Assembly (NCBI RefSeq): GCF_039530225.1
Contig: NZ_BAAAOH010000001.1
Location: forward strand, 3,286,001-3,350,000
Source of the DNA: Microbacterium pumilum
Lineage (GTDB): Bacteria > Actinomycetota > Actinomycetes > Actinomycetales > Microbacteriaceae
Reading direction: 5' to 3'
DNA: 64,000 bases
Positions 43,005 through 51,731 of the stretch are shown one piece after another; position 1 is the stretch's first letter; each line of letters starts with the position of its first letter. The notes under the pieces were generated by a model. That model did not search any database and was not told the DNA's origin. It worked only from the letters and a program-made list of their open reading frames with translations. Position numbers and translations under genes: made by a program.

Positions 43005-44237
43005 TCACGGGACCTGCAGATTCGTATTCCCCAGCGCGTACATGTTGTAGATCCACCACCACTGGCCGACGAGTCCGGCAACCAGCACCCCTACGCGCCA
43101 GAGCCTGGAGCGGGGCAGCGCGACAGCGCCCCACAGCGGTGAAAGCGGGACCAGCAGCCGGAAGATGCTCGACTGCGGGAAGAACACGAGCAGGAGGTAG
43201 ACGAGGTAGCTCGCGCTCCACAGCCGCAGCTCGACGCCGAGGCGCCGGACGTGCGGCTCGAAGAGCAGCACGGCGGTCAGTGCGACGAGAGATGCTCCCA
43301 CCACCACGTATCCGATCGGCGGGGTCAGACTCCACACGGTCCCGAACCAGTATTCGATGCCTGCCAGGAATCCCTCGAAGGGCGCGAAGGCCGCATCGCC
43401 GGGGATCCAGTTTCGCCGCCAGGCCAGTTCGGTCGAGAGGTAGGCGCCCGAATCCCCCGTCACCCACCCGGCGAGCAGCTGCCATGAGAACCCCATGAGC
43501 ACGGCGAGCAGTCCGAGCGCGACGATCTGGACGATCTCCGGCCCGGCCAGCTGCTCACGTCGCCGCGAGATCCACCGCCAGATCCCGAACAGACCGAGGA
43601 ACAGGGCGAACGCCAGCACCCCAGGACGAGTGAAGGCCATCAGCGGGATGAGCAGATACAGCCACGCATATCGCCGGCGCATCACGCACCAGAGAGCGAG
43701 GAACAGCCAGAGGAGGTAGAGCGACTCGGCGTACCCCACCTGGAACAGCCCGGCGAGCGGCCCTGCAGCGAAGAACGCCACAGCCCACATCGAGGAGCCC
43801 GCATCGATCCTGTCGCGGAGCATCCGATACAGGACGAGTGAGGCGCCGAACCCCGCAGCAACCGACACCAGGAAAGCACCGACGACCCACTGACCGCCGA
43901 ACGGGAGGGAGACGTACTTGGCGAGGTAAGGATAGATCGGCATGAACGCCCACTGGTTCTCAGCCACCACGCCCGAGTCGGTCAGCGGGAGCTGCGACGG
44001 ATACCCGACCTCGGCGATGATCCAGTACCACCGCGAGTCCCACCCGAGGACGAGATCGCCCAGCCCGGCTTCCGGACCGAACCGCGATTCGAAGCCCGAC
44101 AGGTTCGCGGCCATGAGGAAGAAGACAGTCGTGACGATTCGCGCGAGAAGGTAGACGACGCCGACCCGCGCCGCCGCCGGCAGCCGCGCCCATGCGCTGT
44201 GCTCCGTATCGGCGTCCGTCAGCGGTTCGTCAGCCAC
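43005..44237 (-). CDS. PIG-V-like GT-C mannosyltransferase, integral membrane
   Basis: A 410-residue protein with about ten membrane helices and an extracytoplasmic first loop containing LGWDSRWYWIIAEVGYP, the GT-C type acidic catalytic site seen in PIG-V-like mannosyltransferases (WDxxWY). Such enzymes use polyprenyl-phosphate sugars to modify glycolipids or proteins on the outer face. The GTG at 44237 overlaps the end of dapE by 19 bp, so the pair is probably cotranscribed; a later start cannot be excluded. Confidence 0.82.
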   Translation of the reverse strand: MADEPLTDADTEHSAWARLPAAARVGVVYLLARIVTTVFFLMAANLSGFESRFGPEAGLGDLVLGWDSRWYWIIAEVGYPSQLPLTDSGVVAENQWAFMPIYPYLAKYVSLPFGGQWVVGAFLVSVAAGFGASLVLYRMLRDRIDAGSSMWAVAFFAAGPLAGLFQVGYAESLYLLWLFLALWCVMRRRYAWLYLLIPLMAFTRPGVLAFALFLGLFGIWRWISRRREQLAGPEIVQIVALGLLAVLMGFSWQLLAGWVTGDSGAYLSTELAWRRNWIPGDAAFAPFEGFLAGIEYWFGTVWSLTPPIGYVVVGASLVALTAVLLFEPHVRRLGVELRLWSASYLVYLLLVFFPQSSIFRLLVPLSPLWGAVALPRSRLWRVGVLVAGLVGQWWWIYNMYALGNTNLQVP

Positions 44238-45295
44238 GCCCGCAGGCCCCGCTCGACGGAGTCGATCTGTGCGAGCGGCACGCGCTCCTCATCATGGTGC
44301 GCGAGCATGGGGTCACCCGGCCCGTAGTTGACGGCCGGCACCCCGAAGGCGCTGAACCGCGCCACATCCGTCCAGCCGTACTTCGGACGCGGCTCGGCGC
44401 CGACGGCAGCGAGGAACTCCTGCGCAAGGGGCGCGTCGAGCCCCGGCCGGGCCCCTACTGCGAGATCCACGACTTCGACCTCGAACCCGTCGAAGACGTC
44501 GTGCACGTGCTGTGCGGCCTCCGCCGCGCCGCGGCTCGGCGCGAAGCGGTAGTTGACCTCGACCTCGCAGAGATCGGGGATGACGTTGCTCGCGATCCCT
44601 CCCCCGATGCGCACGGCGTTCAGCCCCTCGCGGTACACGAGTCCGTCGACGTCGATCGAGGCCGGCTCATAGGCGGCGAGACGGGCGAGCACGGGAGCCG
44701 CCTTGTGGATGGCGTTCTCGCCCACCCACGCGCGTGCGCTGTGCGCGCGAACGCCGCGGGTGCGCACGATGGCGCGCAGCGTGCCGTTGCAGCCGCCTTC
44801 GACCTGTCCGTTCGAGGGCTCACCGAGGATCGCGAAGTCCGCGACGAAGAGGTCGGGGCGCGTACGCGAGAGCCGGGTGAGTCCGTTGAGGTCGGAATCC
44901 ACCTCTTCGTGGTCGTACCACATCCAGGTGATGTCGACCCGCGGGTCGGCAAGCTCGGCGGCGAGCTTCAGCTGCACGGCGACGCCCGCCTTCATGTCGA
45001 CCGTGCCGCGGCCCCACAGGTGCGGCTCGCCCTCCATCTCGATGTCGCGCGTCGGCACGTTGCCGTTGATCGGCACGGTGTCGATATGGCCGGCGATCGC
45101 GACGCGCTGTGCGCGTCCGAGGTCGGTCCGCGCCACGATCGTGTCTCCGTCGCGGAAGACATCGAGGTGGGCCAGCGCTCCGACCGCGGCGTGGATCGCG
45201 TCGGCGAGCGTGGTCTCGTCTCCCGAGACGCTCGGCATGTCGCAGATGGTCCGGGTGAGATCGACGGATGTGGCGGACAGGTCGAGCGCAGGCAT
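44219..45295 (-). CDS. dapE: Succinyl-diaminopimelate desuccinylase
   Basis: A 358-residue M20 metallopeptidase-family enzyme that hydrolyses N-succinyl-LL-DAP. Dinuclear zinc motifs: AGHIDTVP (His, Asp), [10 protein letters not shown] (bridging Asp), WYDHEEVDS (Glu-Glu), [16 protein letters not shown], and the final His in [11 protein letters not shown] 45295 lies 6 nt after TAGACT (45302-45307). It is divergent from dapD, the enzyme two steps earlier in the same pathway. Confidence 0.95.
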   Translation of the reverse strand: MPALDLSATSVDLTRTICDMPSVSGDETTLADAIHAAVGALAHLDVFRDGDTIVARTDLGRAQRVAIAGHIDTVPINGNVPTRDIEMEGEPHLWGRGTVDMKAGVAVQLKLAAELADPRVDITWMWYDHEEVDSDLNGLTRLSRTRPDLFVADFAILGEPSNGQVEGGCNGTLRAIVRTRGVRAHSARAWVGENAIHKAAPVLARLAAYEPASIDVDGLVYREGLNAVRIGGGIASNVIPDLCEVEVNYRFAPSRGAAEAAQHVHDVFDGFEVEVVDLAVGARPGLDAPLAQEFLAAVGAEPRPKYGWTDVARFSAFGVPAVNYGPGDPMLAHHDEERVPLAQIDSVERGLRAWLTNR

Positions 45296-45301
45296 CCACC
45301 G

Positions 45302-45344
45302 AGTCTAGCCACGCACCCTTTGCCGGCCCGCCCTTCGGTACGGT
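45302..45344. promoter_or_regulatory. Divergent leaderless promoters of dapE and dapD
   Basis: TAGACT (45302-45307, minus strand) lies 6 nt before the dapE ATG, and TACGGT (45339-45344, plus strand) lies 7 nt before the dapD ATG. The two starts are only 56 bp apart, so the promoters must share upstream DNA. Confidence 0.6.
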
Positions 45345-45351
45345 GGAGTCC

Positions 45352-46308
45352 ATGAGCGACGAGCGATGGGTGTGGGGCGTCGGACTCGCGACGACGGCGG
45401 CGGACGGCACCGTCCTCGATACGTGGTACCCCGCTCCCGGCGTGGGCCGGATCCCACTCGGGTTCGATCCCGCCATCCCGCCCGATGACCTCGATCGGTT
45501 CGCGGTGCCCGACGCCCGCCGCGCGGTCACCGTGGATGTGGTGACGGTCGAGGTGGACCTCGACGCGGCGCCGAGCTCGACATCCGACGCGTATCTGCGC
45601 CTGCAGGCGCTCTCCCACCGGCTGGTGCGCCCCAACGAGGTCAACCTCGACGGCATCTTCGGGCATCTGCCGAATGTGGCATGGACGAACGCCGGGCCGA
45701 TGCATCCCGACGACGCGACACGCTTGCGGCCGGTTCTCGCGCGCGACGGAATCCAGGTGCAGGGGCTCGACAAGTTCCCCCGCCTGCTCGACTACGTGAC
45801 CCCGCCGGGTGTGCGCATCGCGGACGCGAGCCGCGTGCGCCTCGGCGCCTACCTCTCCCCCGGCACGACGGTCATGCACGAGGGGTTCGTGAACTTCAAC
45901 GCCGGCACCCTCGGCACATCGATGGTGGAAGGCCGCATCTCGCAAGGAGTCGTCGTGGGCGATGGCAGCGATGTCGGCGGCGGCTCGTCGATCATGGGGA
46001 CACTGTCCGGCGGCGGAGCGCACAAGGTGTCGATCGGCGCGCGCACGCTCCTCGGCGCGAACGCCGGCATCGGCATCTCGCTGGGCGACGACTGCGTCGT
46101 CGAGGCGGGGCTCTACGTGACGGCGGGCTCGAAGATCGTGCTCGCTGATGAGGCGCCGACCGCCGACGGGGCGCGACCCGTCGTCAAGGGTGCAGAGCTC
46201 TCGGGGCGCGACGGCATCCTGTTCCGCCGCAACTCGCTCACCGGGGCCATCGAAGCCGTCCGACGCGCCGGCGTCGGCGTGACGCTGAACGAAGCGCTGC
46301 ACGCCTAG
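45352..46308 (+). CDS. dapD: Tetrahydrodipicolinate N-succinyltransferase
   Basis: A 318-residue enzyme of the actinobacterial DapD type. The C-terminal half has left-handed beta-helix hexapeptide repeats ([56 protein letters not shown]), with [20 protein letters not shown] forming the acyl-transfer region. It makes N-succinyl-2-amino-6-ketopimelate from succinyl-CoA. Length and motifs fit the mycobacterial enzyme. Confidence 0.95.
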   Translation: MSDERWVWGVGLATTAADGTVLDTWYPAPGVGRIPLGFDPAIPPDDLDRFAVPDARRAVTVDVVTVEVDLDAAPSSTSDAYLRLQALSHRLVRPNEVNLDGIFGHLPNVAWTNAGPMHPDDATRLRPVLARDGIQVQGLDKFPRLLDYVTPPGVRIADASRVRLGAYLSPGTTVMHEGFVNFNAGTLGTSMVEGRISQGVVVGDGSDVGGGSSIMGTLSGGGAHKVSIGARTLLGANAGIGISLGDDCVVEAGLYVTAGSKIVLADEAPTADGARPVVKGAELSGRDGILFRRNSLTGAIEAVRRAGVGVTLNEALHA

Positions 46309-46336
46309 ACGCTGGGCGGGATCACAGGAGGTCACG

Positions 46337-47149
46337 GTGGGCAAGCGGATGAAGAAGGCGCTCTACGAACAGGAGCTCAAGGAACTCCAGGCGAAGCTCG
46401 TCGACATGCAGGCCTGGGTGCAGGCGAGCGGTGCCCGCATCGTGGTCATCTTCGAGGGCAGGGATGCCGCGGGCAAGGGCTCCACGATCAAGCGCGTCTC
46501 GGAGTACCTGAACCCCCGCGTGACGCGTATCGCCGCACTTCCCGCGCCGACCGAGCGTGAGCGCACCCAGTGGTATTTCCAGCGCTACATCTCGCACCTT
46601 CCCGCCGCCGGCGAGATCCTGCTCATGGACCGGTCCTGGTACAACAGAGCCGGGGTCGAGCACGTCATGGGCTACTGCACCAATGTGGAATACCACCGGT
46701 TCCTGCATCAGGCGCCGATCTTCGAGCGGATGCTGGTCGAAGACGGCGTCATCCTTCTGAAGTACTGGTTCAGCGTGTCGGACATCGAGCAGGAGAGGCG
46801 GTTCCGCTCGCGGGCCGAGGATCCGATGCGACGGTGGAAGCTGTCTCCGAACGACGTGAAGTCGATCACCAAGTGGGAGGACTACTCACGGGCGAAAGAC
46901 ACCATGTTCGTCCACACCGACATTCCGGAAGCGCCCTGGTTCGAAGTCCGATCCGACGACAAGCGCGCGAGTCGCATCAACATGATCGCTCACCTGCTCT
47001 CACGCGTCCCGTACCGGATGGTGGAGCGTGAAGAGGTCGCGATCCCGCCGCGTCCCCAGCCGGGCGGCTACGAGCGCCCGCCGCGCAACGTCGAGAACTA
47101 CATCCCGGATGTCGCGTCCGACCTCGAGCGCAGGGCGGCGGAGGCCTAG
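46337..47149 (+). CDS. ppk2: Polyphosphate kinase 2
   Basis: A 270-residue PPK2 domain. The Walker A is FEGRDAAGKGST (about 39-50) and the Walker B/lid region is LLMDRSWYNRAGVEHVMGYC (Asp98), followed by the PPK2-typical RRWKLSPNDVKSITKWEDYSRAKD. PPK2 enzymes interconvert nucleoside di- and triphosphates using polyphosphate; the single-domain length suggests class I (NDP to NTP). GTG 46337 has AGGAGG upstream. It starts 28 bp after dapD and ends 13 bp before the convergent gltA. Confidence 0.95.
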   Translation: MGKRMKKALYEQELKELQAKLVDMQAWVQASGARIVVIFEGRDAAGKGSTIKRVSEYLNPRVTRIAALPAPTERERTQWYFQRYISHLPAAGEILLMDRSWYNRAGVEHVMGYCTNVEYHRFLHQAPIFERMLVEDGVILLKYWFSVSDIEQERRFRSRAEDPMRRWKLSPNDVKSITKWEDYSRAKDTMFVHTDIPEAPWFEVRSDDKRASRINMIAHLLSRVPYRMVEREEVAIPPRPQPGGYERPPRNVENYIPDVASDLERRAAEA

Positions 47150-47162
47150 CTGCCGAGGACGC

Positions 47163-48461
47163 TCAGGCGACGCCCGGGTAATCGCGGCGCTGGGCGCCCA
47201 CGTACAGCTGCTGCGGGCGGCCGATCTTGGTCTGCGGGTCGGCCTGCATCTCACGCCAGTGCGCGAGCCAGCCCGGCAGACGGCCGATGGCGAACAGCAC
47301 GGTGAACATCCGCGTCGGGAAGCCCATCGCCTTGTAGATCACGCCGGTGTAGAAGTCGACGTTCGGGTAGAGCCTGCGCTCGCGGAAGTAGTCGTCGGCG
47401 AGCGCGATCTCCTCCAGCTCCTTCGCGAGATCCAGCAGTGGGTCGCTGACCCCGAGGGCGGTGAGCACCTCGTCGGCGGACTCCTTCACGAGCTTGGCGC
47501 GCGGGTCGTAGTTCTTGTAGACGCGGTGCCCGAAGCCCATGAGCTTCACACCGTCTTCCTTGTTCTTGACGCGCTCGACGAACCGCTGGACGCTCTCCCC
47601 CGACTCGCGGATGCGCGCCAGCATGTCGAGGACGGCTTCGTTCGCGCCGCCGTGGAGGGGTCCGTAGAGGGCGTTGATGCCGGCAGAGATCGATGAGAAC
47701 TGGTTGGCGCCCGTCGAGCCGACGAGGCGGACCGTCGACGTCGAGGCGTTCTGCTCATGGTCCTCGTGCAGGATCAGCAGGCGCTCGAGCGCGCGCGACA
47801 TGACCGGGTTCATCTCGTACAGCTCGGACAGCACGCCGAAGTTCAGCTTCAGGAAGTTGTCGACGAAGCTCAGCGAGTTGTCGGGGTAGAGAAACGCCTG
47901 ACCGATGCTCTTCTTGTGCGCGTAGGCCGCGATGACCGGCAGCTTCGCGAGCATCCGGATCGTGTTGAGCTCGACGTGCTCGGGGTTGTTCGGGTCGGAC
48001 TCGTTCTCGTAATAGGTCGAGAGCGCGGCGGTGGCCGAAGACAGCACCGACATCGGGTGCGCGGTGGACGGCAGCGACGAGAAGAAGCGCTTCAGGTCTT
48101 CGTGCAGCAGCGTGTGGTGACGGATGCGCTCATCGAACTCGGACAGCTCGGACGCGGACGGGAGGTTGCCGTAGATGAGCAGCCACGCGACCTCGAGGTA
48201 GGTGCTGTTCTGCGCCAGCTGCTCGATCGGGTAGCCGCGGTAGCGCAGGATGCCATGATCACCGTCGATGAAGGTGATTGCCGACTTGGTCGCCGATGTG
48301 TTGACGAAACCGTAGTCCAGTGTGGTGTGGCCGGTCTGGCGGGTGAACGTCGAGATGTCCACACTCGGCACCCCATCGGTGCCGTTCAGCACCGGGAATT
48401 CGGCGGTCCGACCTCCGATCGTGAGGGTGGCCTTCTCCTGCTGGGTGCCCGCGTCGCTCAC
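47163..48461 (-). CDS. gltA: Citrate synthase (type II)
   Basis: A 432-residue citrate synthase with the N-terminal beta-rich domain of the NADH-sensitive hexameric type (ATLTIGGRTAEFPVLNG). Catalytic residues lie in GPLHGGANE (His), MGFGHRVYKNYDPRA (His) and PNVDFYTG (Asp). It condenses acetyl-CoA and oxaloacetate at the entry of the TCA cycle. The GTG start is preceded by GAGGAGG. A TAGGCT at 48579-48584 (minus strand) may be its -10 box, implying a leader of about 110 nt. Confidence 0.96.
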   Translation of the reverse strand: MSDAGTQQEKATLTIGGRTAEFPVLNGTDGVPSVDISTFTRQTGHTTLDYGFVNTSATKSAITFIDGDHGILRYRGYPIEQLAQNSTYLEVAWLLIYGNLPSASELSEFDERIRHHTLLHEDLKRFFSSLPSTAHPMSVLSSATAALSTYYENESDPNNPEHVELNTIRMLAKLPVIAAYAHKKSIGQAFLYPDNSLSFVDNFLKLNFGVLSELYEMNPVMSRALERLLILHEDHEQNASTSTVRLVGSTGANQFSSISAGINALYGPLHGGANEAVLDMLARIRESGESVQRFVERVKNKEDGVKLMGFGHRVYKNYDPRAKLVKESADEVLTALGVSDPLLDLAKELEEIALADDYFRERRLYPNVDFYTGVIYKAMGFPTRMFTVLFAIGRLPGWLAHWREMQADPQTKIGRPQQLYVGAQRRDYPGVA

Positions 48462-48645
48462 GGCGCCTCCTCGCGATTTCTGGTCGTGCCGGGGGTGTCG
48501 CCCGCCTCCGAGGTGCGCTGTGGGGCGTCATCCGGGAGCCGGCGCGGGACGGGGGATGCCGCGCCGCCGCGTCCTTAGAGCCTAGTGCTCCCGCGCGCCT
48601 ACTGCCGACAGCGCCAAAGGCTCGCGACATCCGATGGAGGAAACC

Positions 48646-49755
48646 TCACGATTCGGCGCGTAACCTTCGCGCGGCGGCGGCGATGCGCTCGTCCGTAGCC
48701 GTCAGCGAGAGGCGCACGTGCCGGGGGTAGTGCGTGCCGTAGAAGTGGCCCGGACCTGCGAGGATTCCGAGATCCGCCAGACGCCCGATGCTCTCCCAGG
48801 CGTCGCGGCCCTCGGTCGCCCAGAGGTACAGCCCGGCCTCACTCGCATCGATGCGGAATCCGGCGCCGACGAGGGCGGGCTTCAGGAGCGCCCGGCGCCC
48901 CCGATAGCGCTCCTTCTGCCCGGCGACGTGCGCGTCATCCCCGAGTGCGGCGATCATGGCGGACTGCACCGGTGCCGGGAGCATGAGCCCGAGGTGCTTG
49001 CGCGCCGTGACGAGCCGCGAGACGAGTGCGGGATCACCCGCGACGAACGCCGCACGGTAGCCTGCGAGGTTCGACTGCTTGCTGAGCGAATAGACCGACA
49101 GGATGCCGGCCACGTCGCCGTGCGTCACTCTCGGATCGAGCGCAGAAGGAATCGGGTCGGAGTCCCACGGGGCGTCCCAGCCGAGCTCGGCGTAGCACTC
49201 GTCCGACGCCAGGACGGCGCCGAGTTCTCGGCAGCGTGCCACCGCCGCACGGAGGGCCGCGGCATCCAGCACACGTCCGTCGGGGTTGCCCGGCGAGTTC
49301 ACCCACACCAGCCGTGTGCCGACGGGCCACTCCGCAGGGTCGTCGGCCGCGACAGGGGTGGCGCCGACGAGGCGCGCACCGACCTCGTAGGTCGGGTAGG
49401 CGGCACGCGGGTGCACCACGACGTCCTCCGGACCGAGTCCGAGCAGGAGCGGCAGCAGCGCGACCAGCTCCTTCGAACCGACGGTGGGCAGCACATTCGC
49501 CGCGGTCAGACCTGGAACGCCGCGACGGCGCGCGTACCAGGCGGCGATCGCCGCGCGCAGGGGTGCGGTGCCCACTGTCTGGGGGTAGGAGTGGGCGTCT
49601 GTCGCGGCTGCGAGCGCGTCCGCGATGATCCGCGGCGTCTCGTCGACGGGCGACCCGATCGACAGGTCCACGATGCCGTCGGGATGCTCGGCGGCACGTG
49701 CGGCGTAGGGTGCCACCGAATCCCATGGATAGTCGGCGAGGTCGGCGACTCCCAC
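48646..49755 (-). CDS. dapC: Succinyldiaminopimelate transaminase
   Basis: A 369-residue fold-type I aminotransferase starting with WDSVAPYAARAAEHPDGIVDLSIGSPVDETP. The PLP-binding region includes SPGNPDGRV, LASDECYAELGWD and the lysine in VYSLSKQSNLAGYRAAF. The pairing with a 7Fe ferredoxin gene 18 bp upstream is the usual actinobacterial dapC context, and dapD/dapE lie 3-5 kb away, so this is the better DapC candidate of the two aminotransferases in the window. The GTG start at 49755 has only a weak ribosome site. Confidence 0.9.
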   Translation of the reverse strand: MGVADLADYPWDSVAPYAARAAEHPDGIVDLSIGSPVDETPRIIADALAAATDAHSYPQTVGTAPLRAAIAAWYARRRGVPGLTAANVLPTVGSKELVALLPLLLGLGPEDVVVHPRAAYPTYEVGARLVGATPVAADDPAEWPVGTRLVWVNSPGNPDGRVLDAAALRAAVARCRELGAVLASDECYAELGWDAPWDSDPIPSALDPRVTHGDVAGILSVYSLSKQSNLAGYRAAFVAGDPALVSRLVTARKHLGLMLPAPVQSAMIAALGDDAHVAGQKERYRGRRALLKPALVGAGFRIDASEAGLYLWATEGRDAWESIGRLADLGILAGPGHFYGTHYPRHVRLSLTATDERIAAAARRLRAES

Positions 49756-49773
49756 GTCAGCGTCCGCGGTCGG

Positions 49774-50094
49774 TCACGTCGCCTGGGGCGGAAGCGCGTC
49801 GATGATCGGGTGGTCCTTGTGGATGACGCCCACCTTGGCGGCACCACCGGGGGAACCCACGTCGTCGAACCACTCGACGTTCGCCTTGTAGTAGTCCTGC
49901 CATTCGTCGGGCAGGTCGTCTTCGTAGTAGATCGCCTCCACGGGGCACACCGGCTCGCACGCACCGCAGTCCACGCACTCGTCGGGGTGGATGTACAGCA
50001 TCCGATCGCCCTCGTAGATGCAGTCCACGGGACACTCGTCGATGCATGCGCGATCTTTCAGATCAACACACGGCAGGGCGATCACATACGTCAC
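49774..50094 (-). CDS. fdxA: 7Fe ferredoxin ([3Fe-4S][4Fe-4S])
   Basis: A 106-residue ferredoxin. Cysteines 9, 17 and 50 match the 3Fe-4S ligands, and 21, 40, 43 and 46 the 4Fe-4S ligands of Azotobacter-type FdI; Cys25 is the extra free cysteine. The tail contains [16 protein letters not shown], common to actinobacterial FdxA/FdxC. It carries electrons for reductases or P450s. GTG 50094 lies 6 nt after TAGACT (50101-50106), i.e. leaderless. Confidence 0.95.
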   Translation of the reverse strand: MTYVIALPCVDLKDRACIDECPVDCIYEGDRMLYIHPDECVDCGACEPVCPVEAIYYEDDLPDEWQDYYKANVEWFDDVGSPGGAAKVGVIHKDHPIIDALPPQAT

Positions 50095-50103
50095 GAGTTC
50101 AGT

Positions 50104-50475
50104 CTAGTTGCCCCTCAGCGCCCCGACGCGGTCAGGCCACACCACGACGATCAGCACCAGGATCGGCAACGCGAGCGTCCACACCGTGGCGAGCGCCGTC
50201 TCGGGAACGATCACCGAACCGCCGGGGCCCTTGCCCGAGAAGAAGAGCGTTGCCGCGACCATCCCGAGCCCCGTCGCGAGCGCCGCCCACCGATCGCCGG
50301 TCAGCAGTCGCACGGCCGCCAGCAGCGCCCCGCACCCGATGACGGCGAGCACCAGCCCGAGCGGAAACCAGCCGAGCGTGTACGAGTGCGCGATGGTGCC
50401 GGCGAGGCCGTAGACACCGCCGACGACGAATGCGACGATCCATGTTGCGAGCCGTACCAGGAGCGAACCGCGCAT
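50104..50475 (-). CDS. DUF6113-like small membrane protein
   Basis: A 123-residue protein with four predicted membrane helices (about 6-26, 37-57, 64-80 and 95-113) and short loops. It resembles the actinobacterial DUF6113 group; function unknown. Of two adjacent ATG codons, the second (50475) is 6 nt from TAGAGT (50482-50487) and fits the leaderless rule seen in neighbours; the first would be only 3 nt away. Confidence 0.75.
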   Translation of the reverse strand: MRGSLLVRLATWIVAFVVGGVYGLAGTIAHSYTLGWFPLGLVLAVIGCGALLAAVRLLTGDRWAALATGLGMVAATLFFSGKGPGGSVIVPETALATVWTLALPILVLIVVVWPDRVGALRGN

Positions 50476-50506
50476 CATCCGACTCTAGCGGCGCACCGCG
50501 GGCTGC

Positions 50507-50821
50507 TCAGTCCGCCCAACCCCACAGCCTGAGGAGGGCCGCGACGAGTGCGGCCGCGGCGACCACGACGAGGAACGGCGCGCGCAGCAGCAGCAGGCCC
50601 GCGGCGACCAGCACAGCCGGCAGCCGGGCGTCGACGACGATGGCCTGCCCGAGCCCGAACGTCTGAACGGCCACCAGCGCCGCGAGCAGCGCCACGGTCA
50701 GCAGGTCGGCGATGCGAGCCGGGCGGGGTGCTTCGAGCCAGCGCGGCGGGATGAGGTAGCCCAGGGTCTTGAGCACGACGCACACGATCGAGGCGATGAG
50801 GATCGCCGTCCACATGGTCAC
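50507..50821 (-). CDS. azlD: AzlD-family branched-chain amino-acid exporter subunit
   Basis: A 104-residue membrane protein with about four helices and the AzlD pattern (VVLKTLGYLIPPRWLEAPRPARIADLLTVALLAAL). AzlC/AzlD pairs export branched-chain amino acids and analogues, like BrnFE of corynebacteria. The GTG start overlaps the azlC stop (GTGA), so the subunits are made together. Confidence 0.88.
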   Translation of the reverse strand: MTMWTAILIASIVCVVLKTLGYLIPPRWLEAPRPARIADLLTVALLAALVAVQTFGLGQAIVVDARLPAVLVAAGLLLLRAPFLVVVAAAALVAALLRLWGWAD

Positions 50822-51579
50822 GGCAGCCCCTCCCGCTCGGCCACGTCGTCGGGCTCGGCATCCTTCTCACCGGGCGAGCCCAGCCAGTTCGTCCAGCCGA
50901 CGACGATCGCGACCACCGCGGCGATGATCACCGGGAGGCCCGGCATCAGCACCGGGGTGAGGAGCGTCGCCAACACCGCCGCGGCGATGCCGACGGCGAT
51001 CGGCTGGCGGTGACGCAGCCGCGGCCAGAGCAGGGCGAGGAATGCGGCGGCGGCCGCGGCATCCAGCCCGTAGGCACGAGGGTCCCCGAGCACATCACCC
51101 AGGAGCGCGCCGGCCAGGGTGGACAGGTTCCAGCCGACGTAGATGCCAATGCCGGTCACCCAGAAGCCGACGGTGCGCGCACGCTGCGTGCGCTGGGCGA
51201 GCGAAACGGCCGTCGACTCATCGATGGTGAACTGCGCGGCGGCCGCGCGGCGCCAGAATCCGCGGCCGATGACGGGCGACATCCGCATGCCGTAGGCGAC
51301 GTTGCGCACCCCGAGCAGCGACGCCGACGCGATCGCCGCCGGCGCCGCGACAAGGCCGCCCGCCCCGACGACGCCGGCGAAAGCGAACTGCGAGCCGCCG
51401 GTGAACATGAACAGGCTCATGAAGCACGTCTGCCACACGTCGAGCCCCGCCGCCACGGCGAGCGCACCGAACGAGATGCCGTACGCGCTGGTCGCGAATG
51501 CGACACCCAGCCCCTGACGCATCGCGCGGCGCGCTTCGCCCGCGCTGTGCGCGTCGTCGAAGTGCGGTTCGAGGGTCAC
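50818..51579 (-). CDS. azlC: AzlC-family branched-chain amino-acid exporter subunit
   Basis: A 253-residue membrane protein with about seven helices and the AzlC signature SLFMFTGGSQFAFAGVVGAGG, followed by SLLGVRNVAYGMRMSPVI and TIDESTAVSLAQ. GTG 51579 is 7 nt after TAGCAT (51587-51592). The acidic C-terminal tail (EKDAEPDDVAEREGLP) runs into the azlD start. A longer in-frame extension upstream crosses a hairpin and was rejected. Confidence 0.9.
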   Translation of the reverse strand: MTLEPHFDDAHSAGEARRAMRQGLGVAFATSAYGISFGALAVAAGLDVWQTCFMSLFMFTGGSQFAFAGVVGAGGLVAAPAAIASASLLGVRNVAYGMRMSPVIGRGFWRRAAAAQFTIDESTAVSLAQRTQRARTVGFWVTGIGIYVGWNLSTLAGALLGDVLGDPRAYGLDAAAAAAFLALLWPRLRHRQPIAVGIAAAVLATLLTPVLMPGLPVIIAAVVAIVVGWTNWLGSPGEKDAEPDDVAEREGLP

Positions 51580-51652
51580 CCGCCCGATGCTACCCACCGT
51601 GGTGCGGGCGGCGCAGACGCCACCCTCGGGTCTGTGGCCCGCTCCCCTACAG

Positions 51653-51716
51653 CCGGTTACGGACGCGAAACGCCGCCCGGCTCGGGGCCGGGGCGGGGGG
51701 TTGCGTCCGTAACCGG
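51653..51716 (-). terminator. Terminator of typA
   Basis: Perfect 14-bp arms CCGGTTACGGACGC (51653-51666) and GCGTCCGTAACCGG (51703-51716) flank a GC-rich loop that can itself fold. It begins 16 nt past the typA stop and lies before the azlC promoter. Confidence 0.75.
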
Positions 51717-51731
51717 GTGTTGGAGCGGGGG

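Noticed and set aside
48462..48645. Riboswitch upstream of gltA
   Set aside because: The 184-bp leader is GC-rich but shows no recognisable aptamer core; only a possible -10 box is visible.
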